A stretch of 64,000 bases of DNA from Plutella xylostella (GCF_932276165.1 NC_064000.1:3286001-3350000); one strand, 5' to 3'. Positions 11,486 through 22,602 are shown, numbered from the stretch's first letter. The notes: generated by a model not told the origin, from the letters alone. Numbers and translations: made by a program.

Positions 11486-11928
11486 AGGTCTTCGCACATT
11501 ATAACAGCTCACCGCCGGCGACTCGATGCTAGACATTAATATTTAAGCCCTGTGTCATATGTTCACGGTTTAATTTCAAAAAATGATTATAAAGTAGTGT
11601 ACAACGAGTGGCCTACGCATCGTACACTAAAGGTCAACCCCGACACGTTTGTCACGCAATGACCACACGTCGTCCACGCAACGACCACACGTTGTCCACG
11701 CAACGACCATGCGTTTGCGACTGACGCGTGACGGGCAACCATTTGCCAGCCCACGGTGATATTTTTCGAAAATCATGCAGAAAGAAAAGTTGACACCGCG
11801 TTGTCTACTCGTTGACACCGCGTTGTTCACTAGTGACCATTGGGTGGATCAACTAGTTGACTACTCATCGAGAGTGTGAGTAGAGTTGCTGCCGCGTTGG
11901 CGTGGAGTTGTTATAATGTGCGAAGACC
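11486..11928. mobile_element. piggyBac-type MITE with TTAA duplication
   Basis: A 443-bp element with ends AGGTCTTCGCACATTATAAC and GTTATAATGTGCGAAGACC, flanked on both sides by TTAA (11482-11485 and 11929-11932). TTAA targets are diagnostic of the piggyBac superfamily. The interior has a small tandem array of CGTCCACGCAACGACCACA-like units at about 11650-11720 and carries no transposase. It sits inside another foldback repeat (11370-11990), which it disrupts. Confidence 0.85.
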
Positions 11929-12375
11929 TTAACAAGGTTCAAAAGTTTTTTCGCTGCCAACTTAAGAACCACCAAGTTGGTGCCTCGGCTATTTATCTTT
12001 TGTCTGTTGAACATGTCTATCAGACTCTCAGAAAAAAGCAATTGTTTAACGATAGTTTATATTAACACCTTTAGCACCAATTTCTCCATAGTCGGTTAGA
12101 TCATAACCAGGGAAAGGTTGATCAATTATACGTCATCTCCATATTAAATTCTTGACAGATGTGTCAAAAGTTAAGCAATAATCCCTGGTTATGCTCTGAC
12201 CCACTATGAAGAAATTGGCACTTAGCCGTAACAGTAACAAACAAATTCCAAGCGTCATGTGCAGGTAGGCAACCTCATAGATAAATCCACTTCCCACCGG
12301 CTCACAGACAGGTGATCCGTTAGGACTCAACGTCTTCGGATCACAGAACAGGTTCTAACTGTATTCCTGTCCAGT

Positions 12376-12418
12376 CCCGTCTTGCGTAACGTCCCGGGTT
12401 CGATGCCCGGCGGGACCT
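12376..12418 (+). repeat. tRNA T-arm-like remnant
   Basis: The segment GTCCCGGGTTCGATGCCCGG followed by CGGGACC looks like a pol III B box with a short acceptor-like end, as in a SINE head or decayed tRNA half. There is no anticodon arm or cloverleaf, so it is not called a tRNA gene. Confidence 0.35.
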
Positions 12419-13980
12419 TTTAGGGAGAGTTCTTATTTAATGAGCGTTTTTTTTTACATCGTGATGTGTTTTTTGTGCCCTTCCTTTCGTGGAAGTTTGG
12501 TTTGTTTCGCAGAGGTTTGTTTATTTTGCCTCTTTGCATCAATTTATTTCAAATTAGGGTGCTCGACGACTGTGTATCACAGGAGGCTTACCCGAGACCG
12601 AAAAAGACAGGTTTTATGAGTTTAACCTGTATGTGTCCCAAAAAATAATTGATTCAAAAGTTATGCGGTCATTTGCAATCGAAATCAATGTTAGGAGTTT
12701 TCAGATTTCACTGAGGATATTCTAGAAAGTTTTGTAAATACGGTTTTTGTTGCCCTTTCCGTTATCTTAAACATATACATACATGACTCCACAAGATCTG
12801 CGGCTGGAGGGTTACACTAGCTTGTAAAAAAAGGGGACTCACTCTAATGCAATGGCACTACGAGGTAGGATATGGTGTCGTTAACGCCACGCTCCGAAAC
12901 TTACTTTCTCGTGACCCCAAGGTTGTAAAATTATGTAGGTATTTATAATTTATTTATTTATTTATTGGACCGCCCCCAATTGGTCAGTTTTAGGTTTCAG
13001 TTTCATACATAAATATTATTCTAATTCTTAGCGTTTTTTGTTTATATTTACATACTTAGTTTAATAATTTAGTTAGTTACTAGTGCTTATTTAATTTTAT
13101 CTAGTTATAAGTTTTGTGTTAAATTGTATTAGTTATATATTCATAATCTTATTAATTAAATGAATTGTCTACCATTTATTTATTTGTTTATTAGGTTCAC
13201 ATAATAATTGTAGTTTTACAATGTGTCCCACAAAACGGGACGGGATCGGAGTCGCTTTATACAAAACAAATTACAAATATATACATATACAAATTATAAA
13301 TATGTACAAGTTACAAGTATATACCTGTGAATTTTGTTATCCAATCAAAAACCTTTTAATTGTCATCGCTATTTTTACATGTCGATGTTAAATGTTTACT
13401 GAGGTTATAAAATTATTGTAAACTCGAGTCAATTAAAGTTTTGTATACTTACTTACTATTATAAAACCTTGAATGAAGATATATCCGAACAATACAAAAT
13501 ATTTAATTCCTTATTTTAATTGTATGATTAAAGCAGAGGGGTATTACACATTTGTATTATGTAAGTGTGTGTGTAATATTGTGTCATGGGAATGTAGTTA
13601 TAATATGCGTATTTTTACATGTGTGCCTTTGCTAACGTACCAAAATACATAATATTTATGTAGATACCTAAACATAATGAAAACTTCGTTAAAATGAAAC
13701 TACACATAGATTATAAGTATAATTGCATACATAATGGCGTATAATATTATTTATAAAAGATTTACTGTCATTATCAATTCTGAATGCTATTTCGGTACAT
13801 GCAGGATGTAATTTGTATCTGAATCTAATCATTGTTTCGGCATTAGGTCGAAAAATAATAATACATAGTTTAAAAGGCATTTTTTTGTTACAAAACGTAA
13901 TTTTTAATCATTCGTAATCGTAATCGAGTTTTGTAACTATGTTTTTTGGAATAAAATACCATGTTGTGTCAGGGACATTT

Positions 13981-14040
13981 TTAACCGACTTCAAAAAAAG
14001 GAGGAGGTTCTCAATTCGTCGGGATTTTTTTTTAAAGTGA
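13981..14040 (+). repeat. Fragment of ACCGACTTCAAAAAAAGG repeat
   Basis: A truncated copy of the dispersed element that is longer at 22929-23345. It shares AACCGACTTCAAAAAAAGG, then AGGAGGTTCTCAATTCGTCG and GGGATTTTTTTT. Confidence 0.7.
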
Positions 14041-14396
14041 AATATAGACCGTATTTTTTATCTCAGATACTTAATTGACAGATTCTGAATCGATTGTCCG
14101 GCCAATAAATCGCGGGACAATCGTCTGTTGATGAACCGTTCAGAATCTGTCCATTTTGTATCTGAGATTGAAAAACAGACTTAGGGTCACTCTTACCAAA
14201 CGCTAAACGTATATAAAACTGTTTTTTAATCAAATTTAAAATAGATTTTGTTTTGTACTAACTGACAGACGTTTGACAGGCTACTAAATACAGTTAGAGA
14301 TTGGTGAAATTCCACCTTAAATTACTTCGTAAACGTCACTCTGTTTTAGATTCGCGATATTAAGGCCCTCGGCATGTAACTGCAGTCAGCGAAATA

Positions 14397-14585
14397 CAGT
14401 GCTCCAAAATTGATAATGCGCATAGAAATCTTTGACAGATCGATTGTTTTCGATTATGTGACACATGATCTTGACTCCTATTTCTTTCGAACAAGGTGCA
14501 AAATGCAAGTGTTTTTTTAATGCTCTTACGATTTAATGATTCGGGTGTGAAGATCTGCATGTGCATTATTAATTTTGGACAAGTG
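14397..14585. mobile_element. Tc1/mariner-type MITE, 189 bp
   Basis: The ends CAGTGCTCCAAAATTGATAA and TTATTAATTTTGGACAAGTG are imperfect inverted repeats flanked by TA on both sides. Both ends and inner landmarks (GACACATGATC, TTCTTTCGAACAAGG) are shared in inverted orientation with the larger 889-bp element at 50936-51824, so this is a deletion derivative of the same family. Confidence 0.75.
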
Positions 14586-14689
14586 TACATACATGACGGT
14601 AATCTGACTGGACTGGGCAATCCTTTTCCACGTTGACAAACCCTAGTCTAGTCTAGTTCTTCATATAATTTTTCCGTTATTTCACGTGT

Positions 14690-15855
14690 ATTTTATCATT
14701 ACCTTGTTGTTGCTGTCCTATGGTACCCCGGTGGTACAGAGGGCCTTTAAAAGCGTGCGCCACGCCGTTCTGTCCTCAGCAACCGCTCTGGCTTCCGTCC
14801 AGCTCAGGCCTTGCGCTCGCAGCTCGCCGTCCACTGTGCGCCGCCATGTGTGCACGGGGCGACCGCGTCTGCGGTGGCCGCCAGGCGGTTTCCATTCGAA
14901 GGCAATGCTCGCTTTGCTCTCGGCTCCTTTTCTGATTGTGTGGCCAATCCATCTCCATTTTCGCAATGCGATTTCTTGTTCGATGGAGGTCTGCTTACAC
15001 ACGTTCCACAGGTCAACGTTCCGGATTGTGTTCGGCCAGAAGATGTGGAGGATCGACCTCAGGGATTTGTTGACGAACACTTGTAATTTGTTCATCAATC
15101 CCTTAGTCACTCTCCACGTTTCACAACCGAACAGCAGAACCGATTTGACGACGGAGTTGAAAAGGGAGATTTTCACGCGACGCTTGAGCACGTTGGAGTC
15201 CCACACTGGTCTTAGTTGTGCGAAGGCAGCTTTCGCCTTATTTATTCTTGCTGCAACGTCTTCGTCCGTCCCACCTTGGTTGGTGACTGTACTGCCGAGA
15301 TACACAAAACGGGATACTGTCTGTAGGCTTTCATTTTCCAGTACAAGTGGGTCGGTGTCAGTCGACTTTACGCGCATGTCCACTGTTTTTCGACGGTTAA
15401 TTCGCAGGCCCATCTGGTCAGCAGTGTCTCACAGTTTCTCCAACTTTGCTTCCAGTTGGGCTAATGTTGGCGATATCAGTACAATGTCATCCGCGTAGTC
15501 GAGGTCCTCCAGGACACTTGTACCCCAACTGATGCCTTGGACATTTGTTGTCACCTCGCGCATGACGTCATCCAGCACAATAATAAATAGTAGCGGGGAC
15601 AAGAGGCAACCCTGTTTTACACCGGCGGTGATATTTATTGGTAAGCCCAGCTCTTTTTCATGTATCACCCTACACGTGCTTCCCTCGTACAGGGACTGGA
15701 CAATTCGGACTATGGCGCTCGGTATCCCTCTACGGTACAGGCTGGACCACAGCGCGCTCCACTTCACGGTGTCGAAGGCTTTCTCAAAATCTACGAACGC
15801 GAGATATAGTTCGGATTGCCATTCGACACACTGTTGCTGCATTTCCTTACTTATA
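14690..15855 (-). pseudogene. RTE-like LINE, reverse transcriptase remnant
   Basis: A minus-strand, 5'-truncated non-LTR element. The frame 15842-15432 carries reverse-transcriptase motifs in order: VDFEKAFDTV (motif A), GVKQGCLLSPLLF (motif B) and YADDIVLI (catalytic YADD, motif C). A TGA at 15429-15431 breaks the frame, where a CGA-to-TGA change is the simple explanation. The same frame then continues to 14718 with INRRKT, YLGS, CETW, WRWIGH and RRRGRP motifs of the thumb and C-terminus. The 3' untranslated part is very short and ends in ACAACAACAAGGTAATGATA. The endonuclease is missing. The RTE assignment rests on the C-terminal pattern and short 3' end and is tentative. Confidence 0.88.
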
Positions 15856-16845
15856 CTATATTATATCTATGTGTATGTAAGTATGTAGGTACTATGTGTA
15901 TTTGTTTAATATAGGAACCTACTTATTATTTATGAAAAGGTCGACTCCATTCTATGCTTTTTTACAATTTGATCAAAGGTTTGATATAAAATTACATTAT
16001 GCATGCAGTGTTTTTAATTCAGGAAGTCATATTAAAGCCAAACTTTTTGTTTATACCAGGTTTCAACTTTAATATTCAATGCTGGAGTTTTTATTTATTT
16101 GTGCGGCCTACATAGTTAACTGACGTCTTCCTGTCACTTGCAATATTTCATTATAATTATAGAAGTGTGTAAATAATTGATTCAAGTGTAAGTAATTAAT
16201 TATTAGGTACTTTTTAGTGAATAGATTGAACAAGATCTTAATAAGGTAGCTTAGTATTTATGCAGCATGTTATTTTTTTTTTTGGAAGATAAATGAATGT
16301 AAATGTAACTTATATAGATAACTTTAAGCCAATTACAAATCTTCACTTCTTAATTACTAACATACAATTTACTAAGATCGTTGATATGACAGGTATAGAA
16401 AAAATAATAATATTTTAAGTTACTACTTTGGTTGCCTCGACTTACACTAACACTAATATTATGTTACTTAATTTATAAAAACCTATATAAGTATGTATAT
16501 ATACTATATATATACCGATATAAAAATAACAATGAAACCTAAAACTATAAGTGCCCATTACCACCAAAACGACTTTACAGCTTAGTCCATGCTGGTAAAG
16601 TAGTCTTTCGTTATTATTTTCCTTATTGCGGATGGTTTTGTACAAAAAAGATCTATGTCCAGTTCCTTGCTATTGCAGATTTCATTAAATGAGTGACTAG
16701 CCCTTATTATATACGCGTTCTGTCGGTATTGAGTGCTCACCCACGGTACGTACAAAGTCTTGCTACTTCTTCTTACCCTAGAGGGAGCCCACCACAAACA
16801 GAAAAAAAAATTCCTCAACAGCAGTATTTTACTATCGAGCCTTCA

Positions 16846-17026
16846 GGGCCTCTAGACCTTCTATGTAGTACGGGTTTTGCAATTTACGTAACCGAAAAAA
16901 GTTTTGGTGTTCTTCTGTCACCTACATACATTATCTGTCAAAAGTTTCATGATAGTTTCTGCTAGAGGAGCCACTTACGCGAGAAAACTGTAACTTTTAT
17001 ATTTTCGACAATCTATCAAACCTGTA
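16846..17026. mobile_element. MITE-B (TAGTACGGGTTTTGC family), split by MITE-A
   Basis: A foldback element starting near GGCCTCTAG and TAGTACGGGTTTTGC and ending CAAACCTGTACTAGAC. Its last bases (TACTAGAC) lie at 17240-17247, because MITE-A is inserted at the TA of CCTGTACTAG. Inner arms resemble GAAAACT..AACTTTTATATTTTCG. Other members are at 29426-29540, 29709-29886, 37341-37517 and 55672-55838. Confidence 0.8.
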
Positions 17027-17239
17027 TAGTGCCACAAACTTATCTGTTCCGGTGAGAGCTAACTAAATTGATCCATATCTCATTACTTACTAATTAATTG
17101 TATATTGATATAGATTAGATGGGTTTGTTAAAACCTCAAGGGCAAATTACTACTACGGGCAAACTTAAAATCTTATAGAATGAAGAAATATTAGATATTT
17201 ACGTGAGCTGTCACCGGAACAGATAAGTGTGTGGCACTG
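17027..17239. mobile_element. Tc1/mariner-type MITE-A (copy 3), nested
   Basis: A 213-bp copy with TAGTGCCACAAACTTATCTG at the left and its complement ending GTGGCACTG at the right. TA dinucleotides flank both sides (17025-17026 and 17240-17241). Comparison with intact MITE-B copies shows one TA duplicated, which fixes the element boundaries. Confidence 0.9.
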
Positions 17240-17530
17240 TACTAGACGTTGATGTACTTCTATAAATAAAATCACTGTGGCGCCAAAATTTCAATAAGCA
17301 ACATTTTTTTCTCACTTACTTGTCATTATTCTGTGTGAGTTAACATGTCAAACTTTTTGCTTTCAAACCTCTTTGCGTCCGTCCATTAGCTAGTTTAGTT
17401 GACCTTCCCACTGCAACAGCGTATTGACTTCGTCCTTGCTGCTTAAATACAATGTTGGAGTTAATCTGAAAGGTATTTTTTGTGGTTGAAAAAGTTGTGG
17501 TCGATCTGAGACCTTTGGCTGTGTATACGT

Positions 17531-17722
17531 TTAAGCCGAATGTCCACCGCCGGCTAAACTAAGTTAGTTTAGCTTAGCTCGCTTAGTTTAGTTGAGCCAG
17601 TTTTTCGTACATGTCCGTCCATTGCAAATTGCAAACTATGCACTATGTATGAGATATTCGCTCAACTATACGAGCTAACCTAAACTAACTAGTTTAGCTT
17701 ACGGTGGACGTTCGGCTTTATT
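17531..17722. mobile_element. Foldback MITE, AAGCCGAATGTCCACCG ends
   Basis: The left end AAGCCGAATGTCCACCG is mirrored by CGGTGGACGTTCGGCTTT. The inner arms TAAACTAAGTTAGTTTAGCT and CTAAACTAACTAGTTTAGCT are near mirror images. About 190 bp, non-coding. Confidence 0.75.
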
Positions 17723-17737
17723 CATATCTTCGTACTT

Positions 17738-18061
17738 AGGCCCGGGTCTCCTATTTACTCCGTAGGTCGCGTCAAGTGTCACCGCCGTAGGCCGCGTCAC
17801 GATTCTCACTACGTCTACGCGCCAATGTCGGCGTGTGAGGGAGACCGCATCAGTACATTTCTATGGCCTGGGTCTCCTATTTACGCCGCAGGTCGCGTCC
17901 AGCGTCACGCCGTAGGCCGCGTCACGATGCTCACTATAGAAATGTACTGATGCGGTCTCCCTCACACGCCGACGTTGGCGCGTAGACGTAGTGAGAATCG
18001 TGACGCGGCCTACGGCGTGACGCTGGACGCGATCTACGGCATAAATAGGAGACCCGGGCCT
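17738..18061. mobile_element. GC-rich foldback MITE-C, double copy
   Basis: Both outer ends read GGCCCGGGTCTCCTATTTA or its complement (left 17739, right ending 18060). A second GGTCTCCTATTTACGCCG start lies inside at 17872, so the unit is a fusion of head-to-head copies. Arms of more than 100 bp can pair (CGTAGGCCGCGTCACGAT, GGCGTGTGAGGGAGACCGC). A single copy is at 21468-21662. Its base composition is far richer in GC than the surrounding sequence. Confidence 0.8.
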
Positions 18062-18391
18062 TACTTGTGGTTAGATGTAGTTTCGATATACCTGTGTAAC
18101 TTACGAATATTTATGTAATGTTGGTTTATTGCATCGAATAAAATGAGTTTACACTGACGCTTGCAAGCCAAGTAAACTGACAGTTCGTTATTTAAATTCG
18201 AAGAATTAGGTATATCTAATTCTAAAGCTACTGGTACACATGCTATCAATTGACATGCTGAAAAGCATGCACAGAAAGTGTAACAGTACCTTAACTCCCT
18301 TTCAAAATCAAAGTAAAAACTAAATTTAGAAAATGAAGGAATCAACCTACACAAACACAAATTAATGAAATGTCTGTCTGTTTGTTTCCAG

Positions 18392-18474
18392 TTCGACGAG
18401 TTCGTGCAGACGCTGCACGTGGACCCCCACTCCCCCCTGTTCCGGCTCGTCACCGACGGACAACCCCCCCTTAG
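18392..18474 (+). CDS. fus: fus exon, N-terminal domain
   Basis: An 83-bp exon after tttgtttccag, ending before gtatgt. It begins in phase 0 with FDEFVQTLHVDP and ends with the first two bases of an Arg codon. The sequence continues the ESRP N-terminal domain (LFRLVTDGQ corresponds to the CLCTDGQLH region of vertebrate ESRP). The split Arg codon AG|A is completed at 20657. Confidence 0.93.
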
Positions 18475-18697
18475 GTATGTAATGTACCATGTTATTTATT
18501 TATAATATACACTTTATTGCACACAAAAACCAAATTTTACACACAAGCATTTGAAAACCGATAGGTACATAATTTACGCACAAAGGCGGACTTATTGCTA
18601 AAAAGAATTTTCTACCAGCCAACCTTTGATTGGTAGTGATCGGTTGTACCATCATATTTCATCGTCTCCTAATGTAGTCGCATAGGTAATACTGAAT

Positions 18698-19086
18698 ACA
18701 CCCAAGAGCAATGAAAAAGATTCACTTACAAAATGTCGACACCAAATGGCCTGAACTTTTTTAATAAGTACATTTTATTTAAAATTTTATCAAAATAATT
18801 ACTTTTTTAGTTTGTAATACATTCTGTGTAAAAAGTATCGGGACTGGATCAATAAAACACAAAATGTTTGTTATTCAATGGCGTATGTGTATCGTTTCTG
18901 AAGGAGCATACTTTGAAGGTGATAAAATAAATTTAGATAAAAACATTTTCTGTTTTATTGATCCAGTCCCGATATTTTTTACACAGAGTAGTATAATGCA
19001 GAAGGCGTCATTAAGCTTGACTTTTCCGTTTAGGTTAGTGATTTGGTGCTTTTTTCACTGGAACTTTTTCATTGATCGCGAGTGTT
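18698..19086. mobile_element. TIR MITE-F (copy 2) with an inner hairpin
   Basis: The outer ends GAGCAATGAAAAAGATTCAC and GGAACTTTTTCATTGATCGC match the F family. The centre is expanded by a second inverted pair: TATCGGGACTGGATCAATAA at about 18836 and TTATTGATCCAGTCCCGATA at about 18956. These are probably the ends of another small element inserted within it. Confidence 0.75.
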
Positions 19087-19110
19087 TTAAAAAAAAAGTG
19101 ACGACTTGTA

Positions 19111-19323
19111 CAGTGCGACAAACTTATCTGTTCCGATGAGAGTGAACTAAATTGATCAATATCTCATTACTTACTGATGAATTATATATTGATATAGATT
19201 AAATCGGTTTATTAAAACCGCAAGGGCGAATTACCATTACGATCAAACTTAAAATCTTATAGAATGAAGAAATATTACACATTTACCCGAGCTCTCATCG
19301 GAACAGATAAGTTTGTGGCACTG
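19111..19323. mobile_element. Tc1/mariner-type MITE-A (copy 4)
   Basis: 213 bp, starting CAGTGCGACAAACTTATCTG and ending CAGATAAGTTTGTGGCACTG (complementary ends with few changes), flanked by TA at 19109-19110 and 19324-19325. It lies just after the MITE-F copy. Confidence 0.88.
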
Positions 19324-20289
19324 TAGCTACTGTTTGAATGTTAATACGGTAGCGGTTCAGTCTAAACTATGTTTAGAATCTAGATTCTAGATTGAGAGTC
19401 AAAATGTTGACATAACTTGGGGTTAATTTTCTAACCCTGGATGACGCAAGCGGTCTTGATAAGTTTATTGCCAGAACATAAATATTAAAGTCGTTAAAGC
19501 AAAAAGGCTGATTGCAGTCAAAAGTCAAAGTCAAGTTTGCAATTAATACAAGCTAATGACGGCTTTAAGGACAATTACATATTTAATAGGCAATTAAATA
19601 ACAGTAAGGACATCGTTGGAGTTGAAACCTATTATTACTTCACTCACCTAATATTATTTGACAGTAAGTAATTTTCAAAAGGTATAGCTAATATCATAGA
19701 CAATCGTCACTACTAATAATAATAATAGCAAGCATACAATACAATACAGTAGGTAGGTACAATACAGTAGGTAATATAATATTTTTAGGAGAAGCCGATG
19801 TGATAAAACTTTGGGTTTTCTTCTGGCTAAGATCTTTTAGAAAGAAGGAAGAAAGAAAAACTTTATTTGGCTTTATATTATAAGTAACATTAAGACAATG
19901 GCAAATTCTGTGTACTTACTTAATAAAAAATGCAAATACCTAGTTACAGATAGATTTACTACGTTACGTATGGAAATAAAGTACTTGTCTGGGTCTAAGT
20001 CTAAGGAACGAAACGTGCATAAAATTAAAAAGTTAATTTATAATGATGTGATCCTAATTAAGTAATTATAAAAAGAGTGTACACAAATAAGTCAAATTTT
20101 AAATGACAAAATCCCACGACATCTTTGAAACAATGGTACAAATATGATTATATACCCAGTCCAACAAAATAATTTGAAACTGGAAAAAATATTTACAAGG
20201 CTACCTATATAAATAAGTAGGTATAGTTAGGTACTAGAGAGGGCTTAGTGTAGGTTTTCACAGTAATGATAATTGTATGCATAATTGTA

Positions 20290-20366
20290 GCAAATTTGTA
20301 TGGCGCTTTGCTAGTGCAACGCGTGTACCGCTAGGTGGCGACTCTCCTGCGCCATACAAATGATCG
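20290..20366. repeat. Short foldback, ATTTGTATGGCGC family
   Basis: AATTTGTATGGCGC is mirrored by GCGCCATACAAAT around a loop with TAGGTGGCGACTCTC. A second copy is at 56288-56352. Both share CTAGTGCA and GACTCTC. Confidence 0.6.
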
Positions 20367-20656
20367 ATCTGTCACATACACAATCCATTTAACTTAAAAC
20401 CCTATCTCTTGATAATACCATTATCATCAGCTCGTAAACTTCACTCCAGATAATGCCTCTCACATTGGCATAGGCTGAGGGCAAGCCTTCCTTATCCAGC
20501 TACTACCGTCTGGGTTACCCCACCACACCGGTCATCGGTATTTCGGCAGATATAATAATATTTAAATATTTATTTTCAGACCAAGTACATAGTGCATAGA
20601 AAGTGTTAGTAACAATTAAGATATGGCCCACTAACCTCCCCTCCTTTTAATTCCAG

Positions 20657-20841
20657 ACAATGTCTGCACCCAGAAGCGTGCAGTAAAGAGCTGACGCTAC
20701 CCCCGTACTACGCGAGGTTCCACGATCTCCGCAAGGAGTATGTGAGGGCTTATACGTTGCGTGCGGTGGCGCAGACCCCGGGCCAGGCGCCGCCGCCGCC
20801 GCCGCCGGATCACCCCACCACGCTGCATGATATGCTGACTT
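20657..20841 (+). CDS. fus: fus exon, N-terminal domain with proline run
   Basis: A 185-bp exon after aattccag. It reads QCLHPEACSKELTLPPYY, then FHDLRKEY, the strongly conserved ESRP block (LHPEA.K..LP....FDLRKEF in vertebrates). It then diverges into a linker with a PPPPPP run and ends with HDMLT plus one base. The donor is TT|gtatcc, weak for its last exonic bases, but it is the one that keeps phase with 21338. Reading on would stop at a TGA a few codons later. Confidence 0.93.
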
Positions 20842-21337
20842 GTATCCTTTTGTGAATGAATATGTGGGGATATCTCACACACAGTCATCCGACTAAAGGT
20901 CACAGCACATATAAGAAAGAAAGAAAGAAGAAAGGAAAGGCGATCCGTTTACGTTACGCTTTTAAGTGCTGTGACCATAGGCGAGGAAGAACCTTTATTA
21001 CGTGTGTCGGACAGCTGATATGTCAATACACAGTTGATGTCGGTTCTGAAGCCACAACATCTAATTTTAGAGCTGTCAAACTATAAATCCTGCCAGCCAG
21101 CGAAAAAATTGTTTTACGGATACACTCTAAAACAGTAAATTTTTAAAACAAGCAATTTAAGGTATTATGACATCTCTAAAATTTGAATTTGTGCCTTCAA
21201 AATCGACATCATTGCATGATGTAGATAAACGCCATCATACGAATGTTTGCCTTGCGCGGGATTCGAGCCCGGTAACTATGGAAATCAACGGTTAAAGTGG
21301 GAAAACTATCAATACTTTCCTAATCTTCGCAACACAG

Positions 21338-21427
21338 ATTTAGGTATACCTCCGTACGACGGTAGTAATTTCTACACAGCGGAAGCAAAAGACATGGCCA
21401 GTGTGATACAAAGGATAATTACAGATG
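21338..21427 (+). CDS. fus: fus exon, N-terminal domain
   Basis: A 90-bp exon. The acceptor aatcttcgcaacacag is preceded by a pyrimidine-rich stretch, and the donor is ATG|gtaagt. Joined to the previous T it gives YLGIPPYDGS and continues to DMASVIQRIITDG, matching the fly segment MANVIHRLI.DG. The frame is also open further left (to 21229), where the sequence looks like a reverse SINE B box. I therefore chose the internal acceptor, which alone keeps phase. Confidence 0.88.
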
Positions 21428-21467
21428 GTAAGTTTTATACTGGTTGTTGCCAAAGTAGTATCTAGTA

Positions 21468-21662
21468 AGGCCCGGGTCTCCTATTTTCGCCGTAGATCGC
21501 GTCCAGCGTCACGCCGTAGGCCGCGTCATGATGCTCACTACAATCTACGCGCCAACGTCGGCGTGTGAGGGAGACCGCATCAGTACATTTCTATAGGAAG
21601 CATCGTGACGCGGCCTACGGCTTGACGATGGACACGACCTGCGGCGTAAATAGGAGATCCGG
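21468..21662. mobile_element. GC-rich foldback MITE-C (single copy)
   Basis: It starts GGCCCGGGTCTCCTATTTTC and ends GTAAATAGGAGATCCGG. The arms CGCCGTAGGCCGCGTCATGA and the right arm GACGCGGCCTACGGC pair. It lies about 40 bp after a fus donor and abuts the next element (21663). Confidence 0.78.
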
Positions 21663-22272
21663 TTCTACCTTTTTTGGCATAAGATTTTTTTGCCTAATCT
21701 CGTATTGCATAGCAACGTTTGGTCAAAGTCTCGTTACGCCGAAAATCGTATGGCATAAATCTCGTTTAGTAAAATGTTATTTCGCATAACATTGTTTAGC
21801 CTAATAATGGTATGGCCAAATCTTGAATAGCCTAATAATGCTATGGCATAGGTTTATACAAAGTAATAATATTCGTTTGGCTTTAACTTTGACGGAGCGT
21901 CTCCCTACATAGCGCAAACTGGTGCCTTGTATTGTTTCCGCTGTTTGGAAAACGCTCCGCTCCGCTTCGCTGCGCTCCGCTTTGGTTTTGATGAATATGT
22001 GCACCTCACACGCTCCTCCTCGCTTTGCTCGTCGTCGCACCTATTTGTAGGTTTCGATCTCATGGGGTTTGTAATAATTATATTGGTCGACGAACATAAA
22101 TTTGAGCAAACGAAACTTAGGTGTTTAAAGATTGTGCCTAAAGAGTTTTAGACGAAACGAGCCTTATGCCACATAAGTCTTGGCAAAGTGATGGTTCGGC
22201 CAAAAAAATTTAGACCATACGAGTTATGCGAAATGAGTTTTGGTCAATAAAGATTATGCCAGATGAGCGGAA
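21663..22272 (+). mobile_element. Non-autonomous element D, subterminal repeats (copy 1)
   Basis: About 610 bp. Both ends are crowded with variants of one short motif (GGCATAA, TATGGCATA, TTATGCCA, TTCGCATAAC) in alternating spacing and orientation. The middle is GC-rich (GGAGCGTCTCCCTACATAGC, CGCTCCGCTCCGCTTCGC). A second copy lies inverted at 49568-50332. No convincing protein is encoded. Clustered short subterminal motifs resemble transposase-binding sites of hAT/P-type elements, but the superfamily is not established. Confidence 0.75.
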
Positions 22273-22307
22273 CCCAGGAGATCCAGGCCTAAGCCGAAAG
22301 AGCATGG

Positions 22308-22412
22308 CGCACGGGGCGCAAGACGTGACAAAAGTTCTACGTCACGTTCACTATCGTGAGAGAGCCTATTGTCACGTCTTGATATGTATTGCACCCCGTG
22401 CTAGCCCTTCAG
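22308..22412. mobile_element. Foldback MITE-E (copy 2)
   Basis: GCACGGGGCGCAAGACGTG and TGTCACGTCTTGATATG.. GCACCCCGTGC form inverted arms, and the right border is CTAGCCCTTCAG. Same family as 10670-10797. Confidence 0.75.
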
Positions 22413-22602
22413 TTTACTATTTGCAATTTGCTGTGTTGCACCCTGTATTTTATTTAACACGTTATTTGTTACAACTAGTTATAACGCAATCAATATAAGT
22501 ACTAACAAAATAATATTATTATAAAAAAGCAGTTTATACAATGTAAAATATTGTCATTTCTAATCAAATATTTTGGTTAGTAATTTTGTGTTATAATTTC
22601 AG

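Larger units (their letters stand above)
3390..18391. other. fus intron, 15 kb, repeat-filled
   Basis: A long intron with no other fus exon that I could recognise. It holds SINEs, a Helitron remnant, many MITEs, three LINE fragments and a piggyBac-like MITE, listed separately. The stretches 7560-9090, 9630-10430, 12950-13970 and 15900-16840 are AT-rich and contain nothing I can name. Confidence 0.7.

Noticed and set aside
12376..12418. tRNA gene
   Set aside because: Only a T-arm-like and acceptor-like piece is present; there is no anticodon arm.
14686..15498. 270-codon plus-strand frame
   Set aside because: Antisense to the reverse transcriptase coding strand, which carries all catalytic motifs.
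21247..21337. Longer version of the fus exon starting at 21268 or 21298
   Set aside because: These acceptors are in phase 0 and do not fit the upstream donor. The region reads as a reverse SINE B box. The acceptor at 21337 alone keeps phase and matches the family.
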